From positions 1 to 41,827 of the forward strand of contig CAJWAO010000011.1 of the NCBI GenBank assembly GCA_913020765.1: a stretch of DNA of 41,827 nt. Direction: 5' to 3'. Origin of the DNA: an uncultured Flavobacteriales bacterium. Its GTDB lineage: Bacteria; Bacteroidota; Bacteroidia; Flavobacteriales_D; Crocinitomicaceae. The position numbers and the translations under genes are program-made. Below, piece by piece: positions 18,165 through 26,748 of this stretch (its first letter is position 1; every line of letters starts with the position of its first letter). A model generated the notes under the pieces. It searched no databases. It was not told where the DNA came from and worked only from the letters and a program-made list of their open reading frames with translations.

Positions 18165-20465
18165 ATGTTAGTACAATACTTTTTTCTACGCAGCAGGATT
18201 TATATTTTTTTGTCCTTTTTGTTTTTATTCTCATGTGATGATAGTGAACGTAAGGAGACTGAGCTTACAATTGCACAGCGTGTGAACGAATTGATGGATA
18301 AGATGACCTTACAAGAAAAAATAGGTCAAATGAATCAATATAATGGGTTTTGGAATGTAACAGGTCCTTCTCCAAAGGAAGGTAACGCAAAGGAAAAGTA
18401 TGACCATCTTGCAGAAGGCTTAGTTGGTTCAATGCTTAATGTTCGTGGTGCTAAAGATGTCCGTGCTGTTCAAGAAGTCGTCGTCAATCAGTCAAGGCTT
18501 GGTATTCCGTTGATCATCGGTTTTGATTTGATTCATGGCTATAAGACAATAAGCCCGATTCCTTTGGCCGAATCTGCAAGCTGGGATTTAGAGGCTATTC
18601 GTAATTCTGCAGCGCTTGGCGCGAAAGAAGCCTCTGCGGCTGGGATTAATTGGACTTTTGCGCCTATGGTGGATATTTCACGCGATGCGCGTTGGGGTAG
18701 AGTTATGGAGGGAGCAGGAGAGGATCCCTACCTTGGAAGTCTTGTTGCAGCAGCAAGGGTTAAAGGTTTTCAAGGGAATGACTTATCTAGTTCGAGTACT
18801 GTTGCAGCTTGTGCGAAACATTTTGCTGCTTATGGCCTTGCAGAAAGTGGACGAGATTACAATACCGTAGATGTTGGAGAGCATACCCTTCACAATATTA
18901 TTTTACCCCCTTTTAAAGCTGCAGCAGATGCAGGTGTCCGCACATTTATGAATGCCTTTAATGAACTAAACGGAATTCCTGCAACGGCTGATAAAATGCT
19001 GCAAAGAGACATATTAAAGGGCGATTGGGGTTTCGATGGATTTATTGTTTCGGATTGGGGCTCATTAAAAGAGATGATAGTTCATGGGTATGCTCAAGAT
19101 AAAAAACATGCTGCCGAGCTAGCCGTAAAAGCTGGCTCAGATATGGATATGGAGTCCTATATTTATCTTGCCGAGCTAGAGTCACTCATTGAAAATGGAC
19201 ATGTTGCGATTGAACAGATAGACGATGCTGTTAGGAGAATATTGACTATTAAATTTGAGCTCGGTCTTTTTGATGATCCTTTTCACTATTGTGATACGAC
19301 TCGCGAACAGGAGATAACAGGTTCTCCCGAAATAAGGGAAGGCGCATTAGAGATGGCTAAAAAATCCATTGTCCTTTTGAAAAACGCTGAGGCGACTTTG
19401 CCTCTGAAAAAGGAAGGCCAGACCATCGCTCTGATTGGGCCTTTGGCATCAGATAAAAATAGTCCATTGGGCAATTGGCGCATTGCAGGCGACAATAATT
19501 CAGCGGTATCTGTCCTTGAGGGAATGCTAAAGTATGGTGGTAATACACTCATTCATGAGCAGGGCGTCAAGCTTGTGAACGAAATCCCGGCATTTCACAA
19601 GGAGGTGGACATAAATAACACCGATAGAAGTGGAATGAAAGCGGCCAAGGTTGCTGCAAAGAATGCGGATGTTGTGGTGATGGTTTTAGGTGAATATGGT
19701 TTTCAGTCAGGTGAGGGTCGAAGCAGATCTAAACTTGACCTACCTGGATTACAGCAGGAGCTACTAGAGGAGATATATGCAATAAATACAAATATCATTT
19801 TAGTTTTGATGAATGGAAGGCCTTTGGTGCTGAATTGGGCCGATGAGCATCTCCCTGCGATTATTGAAGCGTGGCATTTAGGTACAGAAAGTGGAAATGC
19901 CATTGCGCAGGTATTGTATGGTGAATACAATCCAAGTGGAAAGCTTCCCATGAGTTTTCCGCGAAGTGTGGGGCAGATACCTTTGTATTATAATCATAAA
20001 AATACTGGACGTCCAGGAACGGAAGGAGCAGATGCAGGAAGCGTATTTTGGTCACATTATGGCGACGAAAAAAATTCACCTTTATTTCCATTTGGTTTTG
20101 GATTAAGCTATACCCAATTTGAATACTCGGAGATAACTTTAAATGAAACAATCCTTACAAATGGAAACACCATTGAGGCCTCGGTGACGCTAACTAATGT
20201 TGGAAATGTTGAAGGAAAGGAGGTGGTACAAATGTATATTCGTGATCACTTTGCAAGTGTCACTCGTCCTGTTAGAGAGCTCAAAGGTTTTGAATTGGTA
20301 GCGTTAGAACCTGGAGAGTCAAAGGAAATTATATTTGAGATAACTCCAGAAACTTTAGCTTTCTATAGTGCAAACAAGCAATGGGAAGCAGAGCCAGGTG
20401 CCTTTAGTCTGTTTATCGGGACGAATTCGGCCACAACACGAAGTGTTGACTTTAAATTGGAATAA
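18165..20465 (+). CDS. Glycoside hydrolase family 3 beta-glucosidase (BglX-like), lipoprotein
   Basis: 766 residues. Signal peptide with lipobox LFSC (Cys24) followed at once by DDSE. Acidic residues right after the lipid Cys resemble the Bacteroidota lipoprotein export signal, so display on the cell surface is plausible. Domains: GH3 N-terminal barrel about 40-380 with nucleophile Asp297 in GFIVSDWGS, GH3 C-terminal domain about 400-640 with the likely acid/base Glu517 in SGEGRSRSKLDLP, and a fibronectin III-like domain about 675-755 (VVQMYIRD, VTRPVRELKGF). It hydrolyses terminal beta-glucosyl units of oligosaccharides. No SusC/SusD pair adjoins it; the partner is the FHS transporter upstream. 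Confidence 0.95.
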   Translation: MLVQYFFLRSRIYIFLSFLFLFSCDDSERKETELTIAQRVNELMDKMTLQEKIGQMNQYNGFWNVTGPSPKEGNAKEKYDHLAEGLVGSMLNVRGAKDVRAVQEVVVNQSRLGIPLIIGFDLIHGYKTISPIPLAESASWDLEAIRNSAALGAKEASAAGINWTFAPMVDISRDARWGRVMEGAGEDPYLGSLVAAARVKGFQGNDLSSSSTVAACAKHFAAYGLAESGRDYNTVDVGEHTLHNIILPPFKAAADAGVRTFMNAFNELNGIPATADKMLQRDILKGDWGFDGFIVSDWGSLKEMIVHGYAQDKKHAAELAVKAGSDMDMESYIYLAELESLIENGHVAIEQIDDAVRRILTIKFELGLFDDPFHYCDTTREQEITGSPEIREGALEMAKKSIVLLKNAEATLPLKKEGQTIALIGPLASDKNSPLGNWRIAGDNNSAVSVLEGMLKYGGNTLIHEQGVKLVNEIPAFHKEVDINNTDRSGMKAAKVAAKNADVVVMVLGEYGFQSGEGRSRSKLDLPGLQQELLEEIYAINTNIILVLMNGRPLVLNWADEHLPAIIEAWHLGTESGNAIAQVLYGEYNPSGKLPMSFPRSVGQIPLYYNHKNTGRPGTEGADAGSVFWSHYGDEKNSPLFPFGFGLSYTQFEYSEITLNETILTNGNTIEASVTLTNVGNVEGKEVVQMYIRDHFASVTRPVRELKGFELVALEPGESKEIIFEITPETLAFYSANKQWEAEPGAFSLFIGTNSATTRSVDFKLE

Positions 20466-20507
20466 GCTAAATATCATCATAATCATAAAAGTTTAAATTT
20501 TTGGCAT

Positions 20508-20855
20508 ATGGACTATGAAATAGAATTACGTTATCAGAAATTAAACAAACATCTCGAAAAAACTTTTGGAGAAGATTTGGATGTTCACGCATTATTATTC
20601 TTGATTGGAGTCAACGAATTGGGAAAGGGCCATAATAAGTATAGCAAGCAGGAAAAAACAGATTTAATTCACATTGCAATTTGTACATTATTAACACCTG
20701 CAGGATATTATGAATATAAGGGTCGAGATGAAGATGGATGGCCTCACTTTGAACTTTTGAGTAATTTGCCGCCTATTAATTCGAGAGAACAAGAGCATTT
20801 AATTAAGGAGGCGATGCTAGATTATTTTATCGAGCATCAATATTATACGGAGTGA
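20508..20855 (+). CDS. Small conserved-looking cytosolic protein of unknown function
   Basis: 115 residues, acidic and mostly helical in pattern, with no signal peptide, membrane segment or Cys. Conspicuous stretches are LDVHALLFLIGVNELGKG (residues 24-41), EKTDLIHIAICTLLTPAGYYE (49-69, long helix then YY) and DGWPHFELLSNLPP. Proteins with this general pattern occur singly in Bacteroidota genomes and I know of no assigned function. Codon use looks like that of its neighbours. It starts 42 bases after the beta-glucosidase gene, so it may be co-transcribed. It converges on the PorZ gene with 23 bases between. Confidence 0.75.
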   Translation: MDYEIELRYQKLNKHLEKTFGEDLDVHALLFLIGVNELGKGHNKYSKQEKTDLIHIAICTLLTPAGYYEYKGRDEDGWPHFELLSNLPPINSREQEHLIKEAMLDYFIEHQYYTE

Positions 20856-20878
20856 TTCCTATCTCAATTAAAATAGAC

Positions 20879-23245
20879 CTAATTCATCACAAGCACCTTG
20901 CCCACTTTTTTATCTTTTCCCACATTGGTCGCCGTCCAAATATAGTAGACGCCTGAGGCAACCCTTTGGCCATTCAAAGCACGACAATTCCATGTAGCTG
21001 TACCCCCATTTGAAGTGGTTTTGTAAATTAAATTGCCAGCCGCATCAGTAATTTTAACATCGCTATTGTAACGAATACCTTGCATGGTAACAGGTCCTGA
21101 ATAGTTTGGTCGAACTGGATTGGGAAAAACGTTATAGGACTCATAGCTTGGGTCTTCATAGGTCGCATTGGATCGGTATGAGATTAATCCATTATCTGTG
21201 ATAATGAAAAGTTCTCCCGAGTTTTGATCGAGTTTTAAATCAAAAATATTATTGGAAATAAGAGGGGAGTTTTCCGTGGTGTGTTGCTCCAATATTTCTG
21301 ATCCATCTGCGCTAAGTAATAGGATGCCGGCGTTAGCGGTTGCAATCCATTTTCTATTTCCGCCATCTACTTCAATATCGGTGATATGTGTGTTCCCGAG
21401 GACGTACTCAACATTTCCTTCAAAGGTTACTTTGACGCGTTGAACGTCATAATCTCCGGAAGCTCCATCGAATGCATTGGCGGCGTTATATAAGATTGCA
21501 AATCCAGCGTCTGTACCGACCCATATTTCTCCATCAAAATCGGCTGCTAAAGCGGTGACATTAGATGATGGTAGGTTCCCAGAATTGACTCCTGTGGATA
21601 TATGTAAATACTCATCATCATTTGGTTCATCAATGGTATTGTTATAGTTATACCCGAACATTCCATGGTCCTCCGAGGCAAACCAAATATGGTCATTGAA
21701 ATCAATAATCATTTTGGTGGTATAAATGTTCCTTGCACTTGATCCACAATCAAAATTTATCCATGATCCATCTTGTTTTCTCAGGTTTAAAGGTTGCTCA
21801 GTATATCCGTTGAGCACCCATAAATTATTCTGTGTATCAAAGCATACATCAGAGGCCAAGCTCCAACCATTTTCAATTCCCGTTAAGGATAAGCTGGAGT
21901 TGGCATCATCAAATACTTCAACAGTGTCTGCAGAGAAAATTGTCAGGGGCTTTTCTGAATAGGTGGCTACCGCGAATTCCAAAGGGTCGCTTGGATTGAC
22001 TGCGATATCAATAAAGTCCCAAATATTTTGATCCTGCCATTGAGGAACTGACTGAGTATTTTTGAATTCCCATGATTCGTTTCTAAAAATATGTATACCA
22101 TTAGAACTAAATGACGGGAGCTTACCAAGCAGTCGTCCACTTGCGATTGCAAGTGTGTTGCTCTGCCAGTCCATTGCATAGAAATTATTATTATACGGTC
22201 CTTCGACAGAAAATTCTTTATATCCAATACCAGAGGGATATAGATGTAGACCATTTATTTGATCGGCTGACCAAATACCTTCGGAGCTTCTTATACTCCT
22301 AATGGGAGAAATCCAAATATTGAAGTTGTTAGAATTATACGATAAAGGGTTGCTTAAGTCTGAATTGTAAATATAGATACCGCCATCTAAATTCACTGCA
22401 AAGGTCGTATCGTCCAGTATGTTTATGCTATTTATTTCTAGAGAATAAGGGGAGTTTGTTAACCATGTTTGGCTATTGTTTTCAAAATAAAAAACACTAT
22501 CTTGTCCATATTCAGGAGATTTTAGGAGTACAAATTGTTTATTTTCAAATGCCTCAATTTCTGTATAATAATTTTCAGTTTGAATGGGAAACCTTAAATC
22601 GACTTGCCATTGACTGACATCAGGGAGTGCAGGGTTATCAACGATTCCGTATTTTACACGATCGTTTGTTAATGCAAATATTGTATCTGCCGAAAAACTC
22701 AAGTCTATAATAGGCTCGTTGCCATTTGTAGGGTAGTAGGTATCTTTAATCTCATCTTTATTTAGGTCAAGTTTAGTGATGCAAAAATCAGTTGCAATAA
22801 AAATAAAATCTCCATTTCGTAGGAATCGATTGATTCTTTTGGAGTTTGGAATCTGAGCAAGCTTTATTGCAGGAATATTATAAACAGAGGATGCCGTTAT
22901 TTTATCAATGTTTCCATTTGAGTACCCCACTAAAACACATGCTTCAACGGAGTCATAGTATAGACACGAAATTTCTATGTCTGATAAACCGTTTATATCT
23001 GTCAAAAGCTCTTCTTCCTCATTGTTTCTGTTAAGTACATGGATCCCATTGGTATAGGCCGTGAAAATTGTATTTTCGGCCCTTACAACGTCAATGGCAC
23101 TACCAGTGGCTACATGCAGTCTCCACTGGCTCATGCCAATTTGGGCCCAAAAGTAATTCCCTATTAATAAAGTAAGCACCAGCATAAATGTCTTCACACT
23201 TAAAGAACGTCTCTTTGTATCATATATTGAAAAAGGGGATATCAT
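20879..23245 (-). CDS. porZ: PorZ-like T9SS attachment-complex protein (two beta-propellers, type A CTD)
   Basis: 788 residues. After a basic n-region and hydrophobic core ending FWAQ (about residue 35) the protein has the PorZ plan: propeller-type blades with WRLHVATGSAIDVV and NGLSDIEISCLYY near the start, two-component-regulator-propeller blades such as DFNDHIWFASEDHGMFGYN and DFDGEIWVGTDAGFAILYN, then a T9SS type A sorting domain from about 700 (YNVFPNPVRPNYSGPV, VKITDAAGNLIYK). In Porphyromonas gingivalis, PorZ joins the attachment complex (PorU, PorV, PorQ) and presents anionic LPS to cargo. The ATG at 23245 overlaps the DUF2079 stop as TAATG; the long n-region means an internal GTG (Val17) or ATG (Met21) could be the true start. 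Confidence 0.83.
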   Translation of the reverse strand: MISPFSIYDTKRRSLSVKTFMLVLTLLIGNYFWAQIGMSQWRLHVATGSAIDVVRAENTIFTAYTNGIHVLNRNNEEEELLTDINGLSDIEISCLYYDSVEACVLVGYSNGNIDKITASSVYNIPAIKLAQIPNSKRINRFLRNGDFIFIATDFCITKLDLNKDEIKDTYYPTNGNEPIIDLSFSADTIFALTNDRVKYGIVDNPALPDVSQWQVDLRFPIQTENYYTEIEAFENKQFVLLKSPEYGQDSVFYFENNSQTWLTNSPYSLEINSINILDDTTFAVNLDGGIYIYNSDLSNPLSYNSNNFNIWISPIRSIRSSEGIWSADQINGLHLYPSGIGYKEFSVEGPYNNNFYAMDWQSNTLAIASGRLLGKLPSFSSNGIHIFRNESWEFKNTQSVPQWQDQNIWDFIDIAVNPSDPLEFAVATYSEKPLTIFSADTVEVFDDANSSLSLTGIENGWSLASDVCFDTQNNLWVLNGYTEQPLNLRKQDGSWINFDCGSSARNIYTTKMIIDFNDHIWFASEDHGMFGYNYNNTIDEPNDDEYLHISTGVNSGNLPSSNVTALAADFDGEIWVGTDAGFAILYNAANAFDGASGDYDVQRVKVTFEGNVEYVLGNTHITDIEVDGGNRKWIATANAGILLLSADGSEILEQHTTENSPLISNNIFDLKLDQNSGELFIITDNGLISYRSNATYEDPSYESYNVFPNPVRPNYSGPVTMQGIRYNSDVKITDAAGNLIYKTTSNGGTATWNCRALNGQRVASGVYYIWTATNVGKDKKVGKVLVMN

Positions 23246-24711
23246 TATGACTTTTTTATGAGGACAAGTAAATCATTAGATTGCGTAAAAATAACCCATT
23301 CTTCACTCTTCAACAATTTTTCGATTTCGTCTTGATACTCTTCAGCGGTAAAAGGATATTTATTTTCCTCGGCAACGAGCAAAGCAATACAATTTGCATC
23401 TCCTTTGTATGGGTAATGATAAATATAATCTCTAAACGCTAAGTGTGGCGCTAGGGGAGATTGAGCGCTCACACGTAGGCTATCTGGAATCGTTTCAAGA
23501 GCCTTGTGAACGGCATCAACATCAAAGTTCCGTTTCCAGTGCTGAACTGAGTAAAAACGAGTATTGTCTTTTTTATAATATTCAGAGGTTCTGTTCTCCA
23601 TAAATTTGAAGGATGAAATCGCGCAAAGGAATAGACTGAGGAATGCTATTCGTAGTTTACTCCTTTTTAGTCTACTTAAAAAAGTGTATAGTCCCAGTAC
23701 CAGTATGGGTGCAAATTCTACGGAGTAATGATCGCTAATTCCCCATCGAATGGGTAGATCATTAAACATTTTCTGTGCAACGATTGGAACAATCATTACA
23801 AGATATTCTGGATAGAAAAAAAGTGCCCATCCCCCTGCAAGAAGAAGGGCAACGTAGGTTTCTAATTTGATTCCATCGTAGAACGAATCTCCTGAATGGT
23901 TTTCAAAAAGCAACTCAAATGCTCGAATAGGATGCTTGAATATATTAACAATAACCTCCCCGAAATTTTTACCTAGCGCATTAAATGAATGGTGTAGATA
24001 TTCTCCGTCAGTATTTGATAGTTCTGGGATGACAAGTTTCAGAATTACAATAAAATAAAGAAATGCGCTGAAGGCTAAAAAACCACTCAACTTTAAGCGA
24101 TTCCATTCTTTATTGATTAGATGTCGAAGGCTTAGCCCCAAGGCGATAAAGCCAACCCAAAGGGCCATATTTTCTTTAGATATGATGATTAGTGTAAAAA
24201 ACAATATACTTTTAGCATGTTCCTTTCTGCGGTAATGATAAAGAAACCAGGGGACAAACATAGCTGCAACTACATTATCATGATAATCAAAGCTTAGCGC
24301 CGAGTAAATCCCCCAAATAGAGAAGAAATGAATAAGTGATATGGTTGCCAGCGTTTTGTTTTCAGAGATGCAACGCACAAATTTGTAAATACCTAGTCCA
24401 CCAAAAAGGATGGCGCCCCATTGAAAAATAAGCATGGTGTAGCTTCCGAATATCCAGTAAAAAGGGGATATTAATAAAGGGTATAAAGAGAAATGATCCG
24501 CCAAGACATTGTTGAAGGAGGGTTGCATGATCATGCAATCATTCCATCTGAAATGTGCGTAATCGAAAATGGCATTTTGATTGATTCCTAAATCCCAACC
24601 GTATGTCCTGAAATTGTAATGATTAACAAAGGTGATTGAGGCGAAAATACCACCAAAAATGATAAAAACAAGAATTAACCACATATTTTTGGTAACAAAA
24701 CCCTTAATCAT
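23245..24711 (-). CDS. DUF2079 polytopic membrane protein
   Basis: 488 residues from the chosen start, about 11 membrane helices. DUF2079 features are visible: the first periplasmic loop 'YGWDLGINQNAIFDYA', then 'LADHFSLYPLLISPFYWIFG' (20 residues), later SKENMALWVGF and a loop with 'PIRWGISDHYSVEFAPILV'. The layout (acidic residue in the first loop, many helices, soluble C-terminus) recalls GT-C glycosyltransferases, but no activity is established. I chose ATG at 24711 because it overlaps the glycosyltransferase stop as ATGATTAA, a common coupling; an ATG at 24777 would add 22 residues. Placed between a GtrB-like glycosyltransferase and PorZ. Confidence 0.85.
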   Translation of the reverse strand: MIKGFVTKNMWLILVFIIFGGIFASITFVNHYNFRTYGWDLGINQNAIFDYAHFRWNDCMIMQPSFNNVLADHFSLYPLLISPFYWIFGSYTMLIFQWGAILFGGLGIYKFVRCISENKTLATISLIHFFSIWGIYSALSFDYHDNVVAAMFVPWFLYHYRRKEHAKSILFFTLIIISKENMALWVGFIALGLSLRHLINKEWNRLKLSGFLAFSAFLYFIVILKLVIPELSNTDGEYLHHSFNALGKNFGEVIVNIFKHPIRAFELLFENHSGDSFYDGIKLETYVALLLAGGWALFFYPEYLVMIVPIVAQKMFNDLPIRWGISDHYSVEFAPILVLGLYTFLSRLKRSKLRIAFLSLFLCAISSFKFMENRTSEYYKKDNTRFYSVQHWKRNFDVDAVHKALETIPDSLRVSAQSPLAPHLAFRDYIYHYPYKGDANCIALLVAEENKYPFTAEEYQDEIEKLLKSEEWVIFTQSNDLLVLIKKS

Positions 24712-25651
24712 TAATCGTGTTTTTATCTGCGATAATATAGTTTGGCCTTCCTTTGCTTTGCGCAAATACTTTTCCAAGATATATTCCTATGATACCAATC
24801 ATGATTAATTGAATTCCTCCAATTAAAAGAATGCTTGCAATAATTGAGGTCCAACCCGGAACCGCCTCGTTACCGAATGTAAAAACGTAAATTGCATAGA
24901 GGCTGTAGATAAATGCTAGAAAGGCGAAAAACACGCCGAAATAAATTGAAAAATAAAGAGGCTTAGCACTTAGCGAGGTAATTCCAGTTAATGCAAATCG
25001 CAGCATTTTCGAGAATGAATATTTTGTTTCGCCTGCAAATCTTTTGTTGGGTGTGTATTCAATGGCTTCTTGTTTAAATCCAAGTGATGGAATGATTCCG
25101 CGAATGAAAAGATTGGTTTCTTTGTGTTTTAACAAGGCCTGAACTACTTTTTGATCTAAAAGTCGAAAATCAGCAACACCATCTTCTAATTTGATTTGGC
25201 TCAATGAATTTACAATACGGTAAAAGAGCTTAGAGCTTGTTCTTTTGAACCAAGGGAGGGACTCATCAATTCGTTTTGAATAAACAACATCTGTACCAGA
25301 CCTCCATTTTTTGACCATTTCTGGAATGAGCTCTACAGGGTGCTGAAGATCCGCATCTAAAGATACAACTCCATGAAAAATAGCATGATCAAGGCCCGCC
25401 TTAAGGGCAAGCTGATGGCCAAAATTTCTAGAAAACGAAATGTATTTTACTTGTTTGTCATTTTTAGCCAGTCGTTTGATAATTTTAAGGGAATCGTCAT
25501 GGCTTCCATCATCTACGAAAATCAGCTCTAATGCTGTCAGTTCGAGAGGGGCTAAAGCTTCCATCAATTTACTGTAAAGAAGCGCTATATTACCTTCTTC
25601 ATTGAAGGTTGGGATTACAACACTTAGCGTATTTTTACCTAACAAGTCCAT
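24704..25651 (-). CDS. Family 2 glycosyltransferase, polyprenyl-phosphate type (GtrB/DPM1-like)
   Basis: 315 residues from ATG at 25651. GT-A domain: SVVIPTFNEEGN at the N-terminus, DDGS (47-50), SRNFGHQLALKAG (74-86), and the DxD-like SLDADLQHP (Asp99, Asp101). Two membrane helices at about 232-262 and 267-292 follow, as in enzymes that move a sugar from UDP/GDP-sugar to undecaprenyl phosphate. A longer open frame begins at 25786, but that extension overlaps the opposite ridA gene and lacks family similarity; MDLLGKNTLSVVIPTFNEE is a normal start. The product would feed a membrane glycosyltransferase on the periplasmic side, for which the coupled DUF2079 protein is a candidate (inference). 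Confidence 0.92.
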   Translation of the reverse strand: MDLLGKNTLSVVIPTFNEEGNIALLYSKLMEALAPLELTALELIFVDDGSHDDSLKIIKRLAKNDKQVKYISFSRNFGHQLALKAGLDHAIFHGVVSLDADLQHPVELIPEMVKKWRSGTDVVYSKRIDESLPWFKRTSSKLFYRIVNSLSQIKLEDGVADFRLLDQKVVQALLKHKETNLFIRGIIPSLGFKQEAIEYTPNKRFAGETKYSFSKMLRFALTGITSLSAKPLYFSIYFGVFFAFLAFIYSLYAIYVFTFGNEAVPGWTSIIASILLIGGIQLIMIGIIGIYLGKVFAQSKGRPNYIIADKNTIND

Positions 25652-25696
25652 TTTTTCAAAGTTAAGGATAATAACCTTTTTATGAAGCGCTTGTAT

Positions 25697-25704
25697 TATA
25701 TTTG
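25697..25704 (+). promoter_or_regulatory. -7 element (TATATTTG) for the ridA operon
   Basis: 25697-25704 reads TATATTTG, an exact TAnnTTTG match, placing a start near 25711, 15 bases before the ATG at 25726. The T-rich TTTTTATG around 25676-25684 is the only candidate upstream element. On the opposite strand 25664 to 25657 reads TAACTTTG, but it lies too close to the glycosyltransferase ATG (25651) unless that message is leaderless. Confidence 0.45.
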
Positions 25705-25725
25705 CAGAAGTAATCTCATAAGATA

Positions 25726-26160
25726 ATGGAAGAAAGAATTTCAACAAACAAAGCACCGAAGCCCGTAGGGCTATATCCTCATGCAAGAAAGGCAGGGAAT
25801 CTGCTGTTTTTATCCGGTGTCGGTCCTCGAGTCGCAGGTTCTGACTCCACCGACTCTCACGTGCCTGGATTGAAGCTCGATCACAATGGGAATTTTATAG
25901 AATTTGATTTTGAAGCACAATGTCGTAGCGTTTTTGACAACGTGAAAATCATTCTAGAAGAATCAGGTTCCAGTTGGGATGATTTGATTGATGTTACTGT
26001 TTTTCTAGTAAATATGAAACGTGATTTTAAAGTATACAATAAAATTTACGCTGAATATTTTAAAGAAAATTTGCCGTGTAGAACCACTGTTGAAATTAAT
26101 TCTCTTCCTACACCGATTGCCATAGAACTGAAATGTATTGCAACAATAACTGAATTATGA
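25726..26160 (+). CDS. RidA family (imine/enamine deaminase-like) protein
   Basis: 144 residues, full length. The YjgF/YER057c/UK114 fold is seen in LGLYPHARKAGNLLFLSGVGP-type sequence (residues 14-34), VFDNVKIILEESGSSWDDLIDVTVFL split over 69-94, and LPCRTTVEINSLPTPIAIE. Arg119 and Glu134, spaced 15 apart like Arg105 and Glu120 of RidA, are the carboxylate-binding and water-activating residues. Length and the 'PHARKAG' opening are closer to 2-aminomuconate deaminase than to E. coli RidA, but no other kynurenine genes are here. It overlaps the next gene by ATGA. Confidence 0.92.
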   Translation: MEERISTNKAPKPVGLYPHARKAGNLLFLSGVGPRVAGSDSTDSHVPGLKLDHNGNFIEFDFEAQCRSVFDNVKIILEESGSSWDDLIDVTVFLVNMKRDFKVYNKIYAEYFKENLPCRTTVEINSLPTPIAIELKCIATITEL

Positions 26161-26747
26161 TAGGATTTATATTACGTATTGTCGTCGCAGCTACCTCGCT
26201 AGGATTGAACATTTACCTTTTTTATACGGGCTTTTGGGGCTGGGGTATAACCATGCTCTTTGTAACAGCTTTAGTAATTCTTTCTTTTTTTCGTAACCCC
26301 ACCATGATTCTCGCTTTGAATCAAATGCGAATCGGAAATACAGATAAGGCTTATAAATACATTAGTAGGGTTTCGAATCCTCAGTTTTTACCTAGGAAGC
26401 AGCACGCGTATGTTATTTTTCTTCAGGCGATCATGGGTGCGCAAACTTTAGGAATGGCTCAAAGTGAGCAAAAGTTGCGTAAGGCATTGGCATTGGGTTT
26501 GCGAACGCCCGAAGACAATGCAATGGCTCGAATGCATTTGGCAGGAATTTGTGCCCAATCAGGTCGTAAAAAAGAATCTATGTCTTTATTGTCGGAGGCA
26601 AAAAAGCTAGATAAGTCTGGTATGATGAAGGATCAAATTCGAACGATGCAGCAACAATTGCAAATGGCGCCCTCCAAGAACCAAATGCGAATGGCGCAAA
26701 TGATGGGTGGTCGAAAAAAGTCCCCGAAGACGCCAAAGATGCGCTAG
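26157..26747 (+). CDS. TPR-like protein with two N-terminal membrane segments
   Basis: 196 residues. Two hydrophobic segments (about 3-24 and 28-45) are followed by a helical repeat region resembling tetratricopeptide repeats (AYKYISRVSN, KLRKALALGLRTPEDNAMARMHLAGICAQSGR, here spread over about 100-136, ALRL-type spacing) and a very basic Met/Gln/Lys-rich tail (MRMAQMMGGRKKSPKTPKMR). I do not recognise a named family. The start ATG overlaps the ridA stop (ATGA), and the methyltransferase gene begins 1 base after its stop, so it belongs to that operon. The basic tail could contact nucleic acid or phospholipid; that is speculation. Confidence 0.75.
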   Translation: MIGFILRIVVAATSLGLNIYLFYTGFWGWGITMLFVTALVILSFFRNPTMILALNQMRIGNTDKAYKYISRVSNPQFLPRKQHAYVIFLQAIMGAQTLGMAQSEQKLRKALALGLRTPEDNAMARMHLAGICAQSGRKKESMSLLSEAKKLDKSGMMKDQIRTMQQQLQMAPSKNQMRMAQMMGGRKKSPKTPKMR

Positions 26748-26748
26748 C

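Noticed and set aside
24712-24777. Longer DUF2079 start at 24777
   Set aside because: It would overlap the glycosyltransferase by 74 bases; ATG at 24711 gives the usual ATGATTAA coupling. Not fully excluded.
25652-25786. N-terminal extension of the glycosyltransferase to an ATG at 25786
   Set aside because: The extra 45 residues overlap the ridA gene on the other strand and have no family similarity; ATG at 25651 gives a normal GT2 N-terminus.
25726-26160. Kynurenine pathway 2-aminomuconate deaminase
   Set aside because: Length and opening resemble it, but no other pathway genes are nearby; only the RidA family call is supported.
26707-26748. Earlier ATG for the RlmI-like methyltransferase
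   Set aside because: It lies wholly within the end of the TPR-like gene in another frame and adds only a basic, low-complexity stretch; ATG at 26749 follows that gene's stop.
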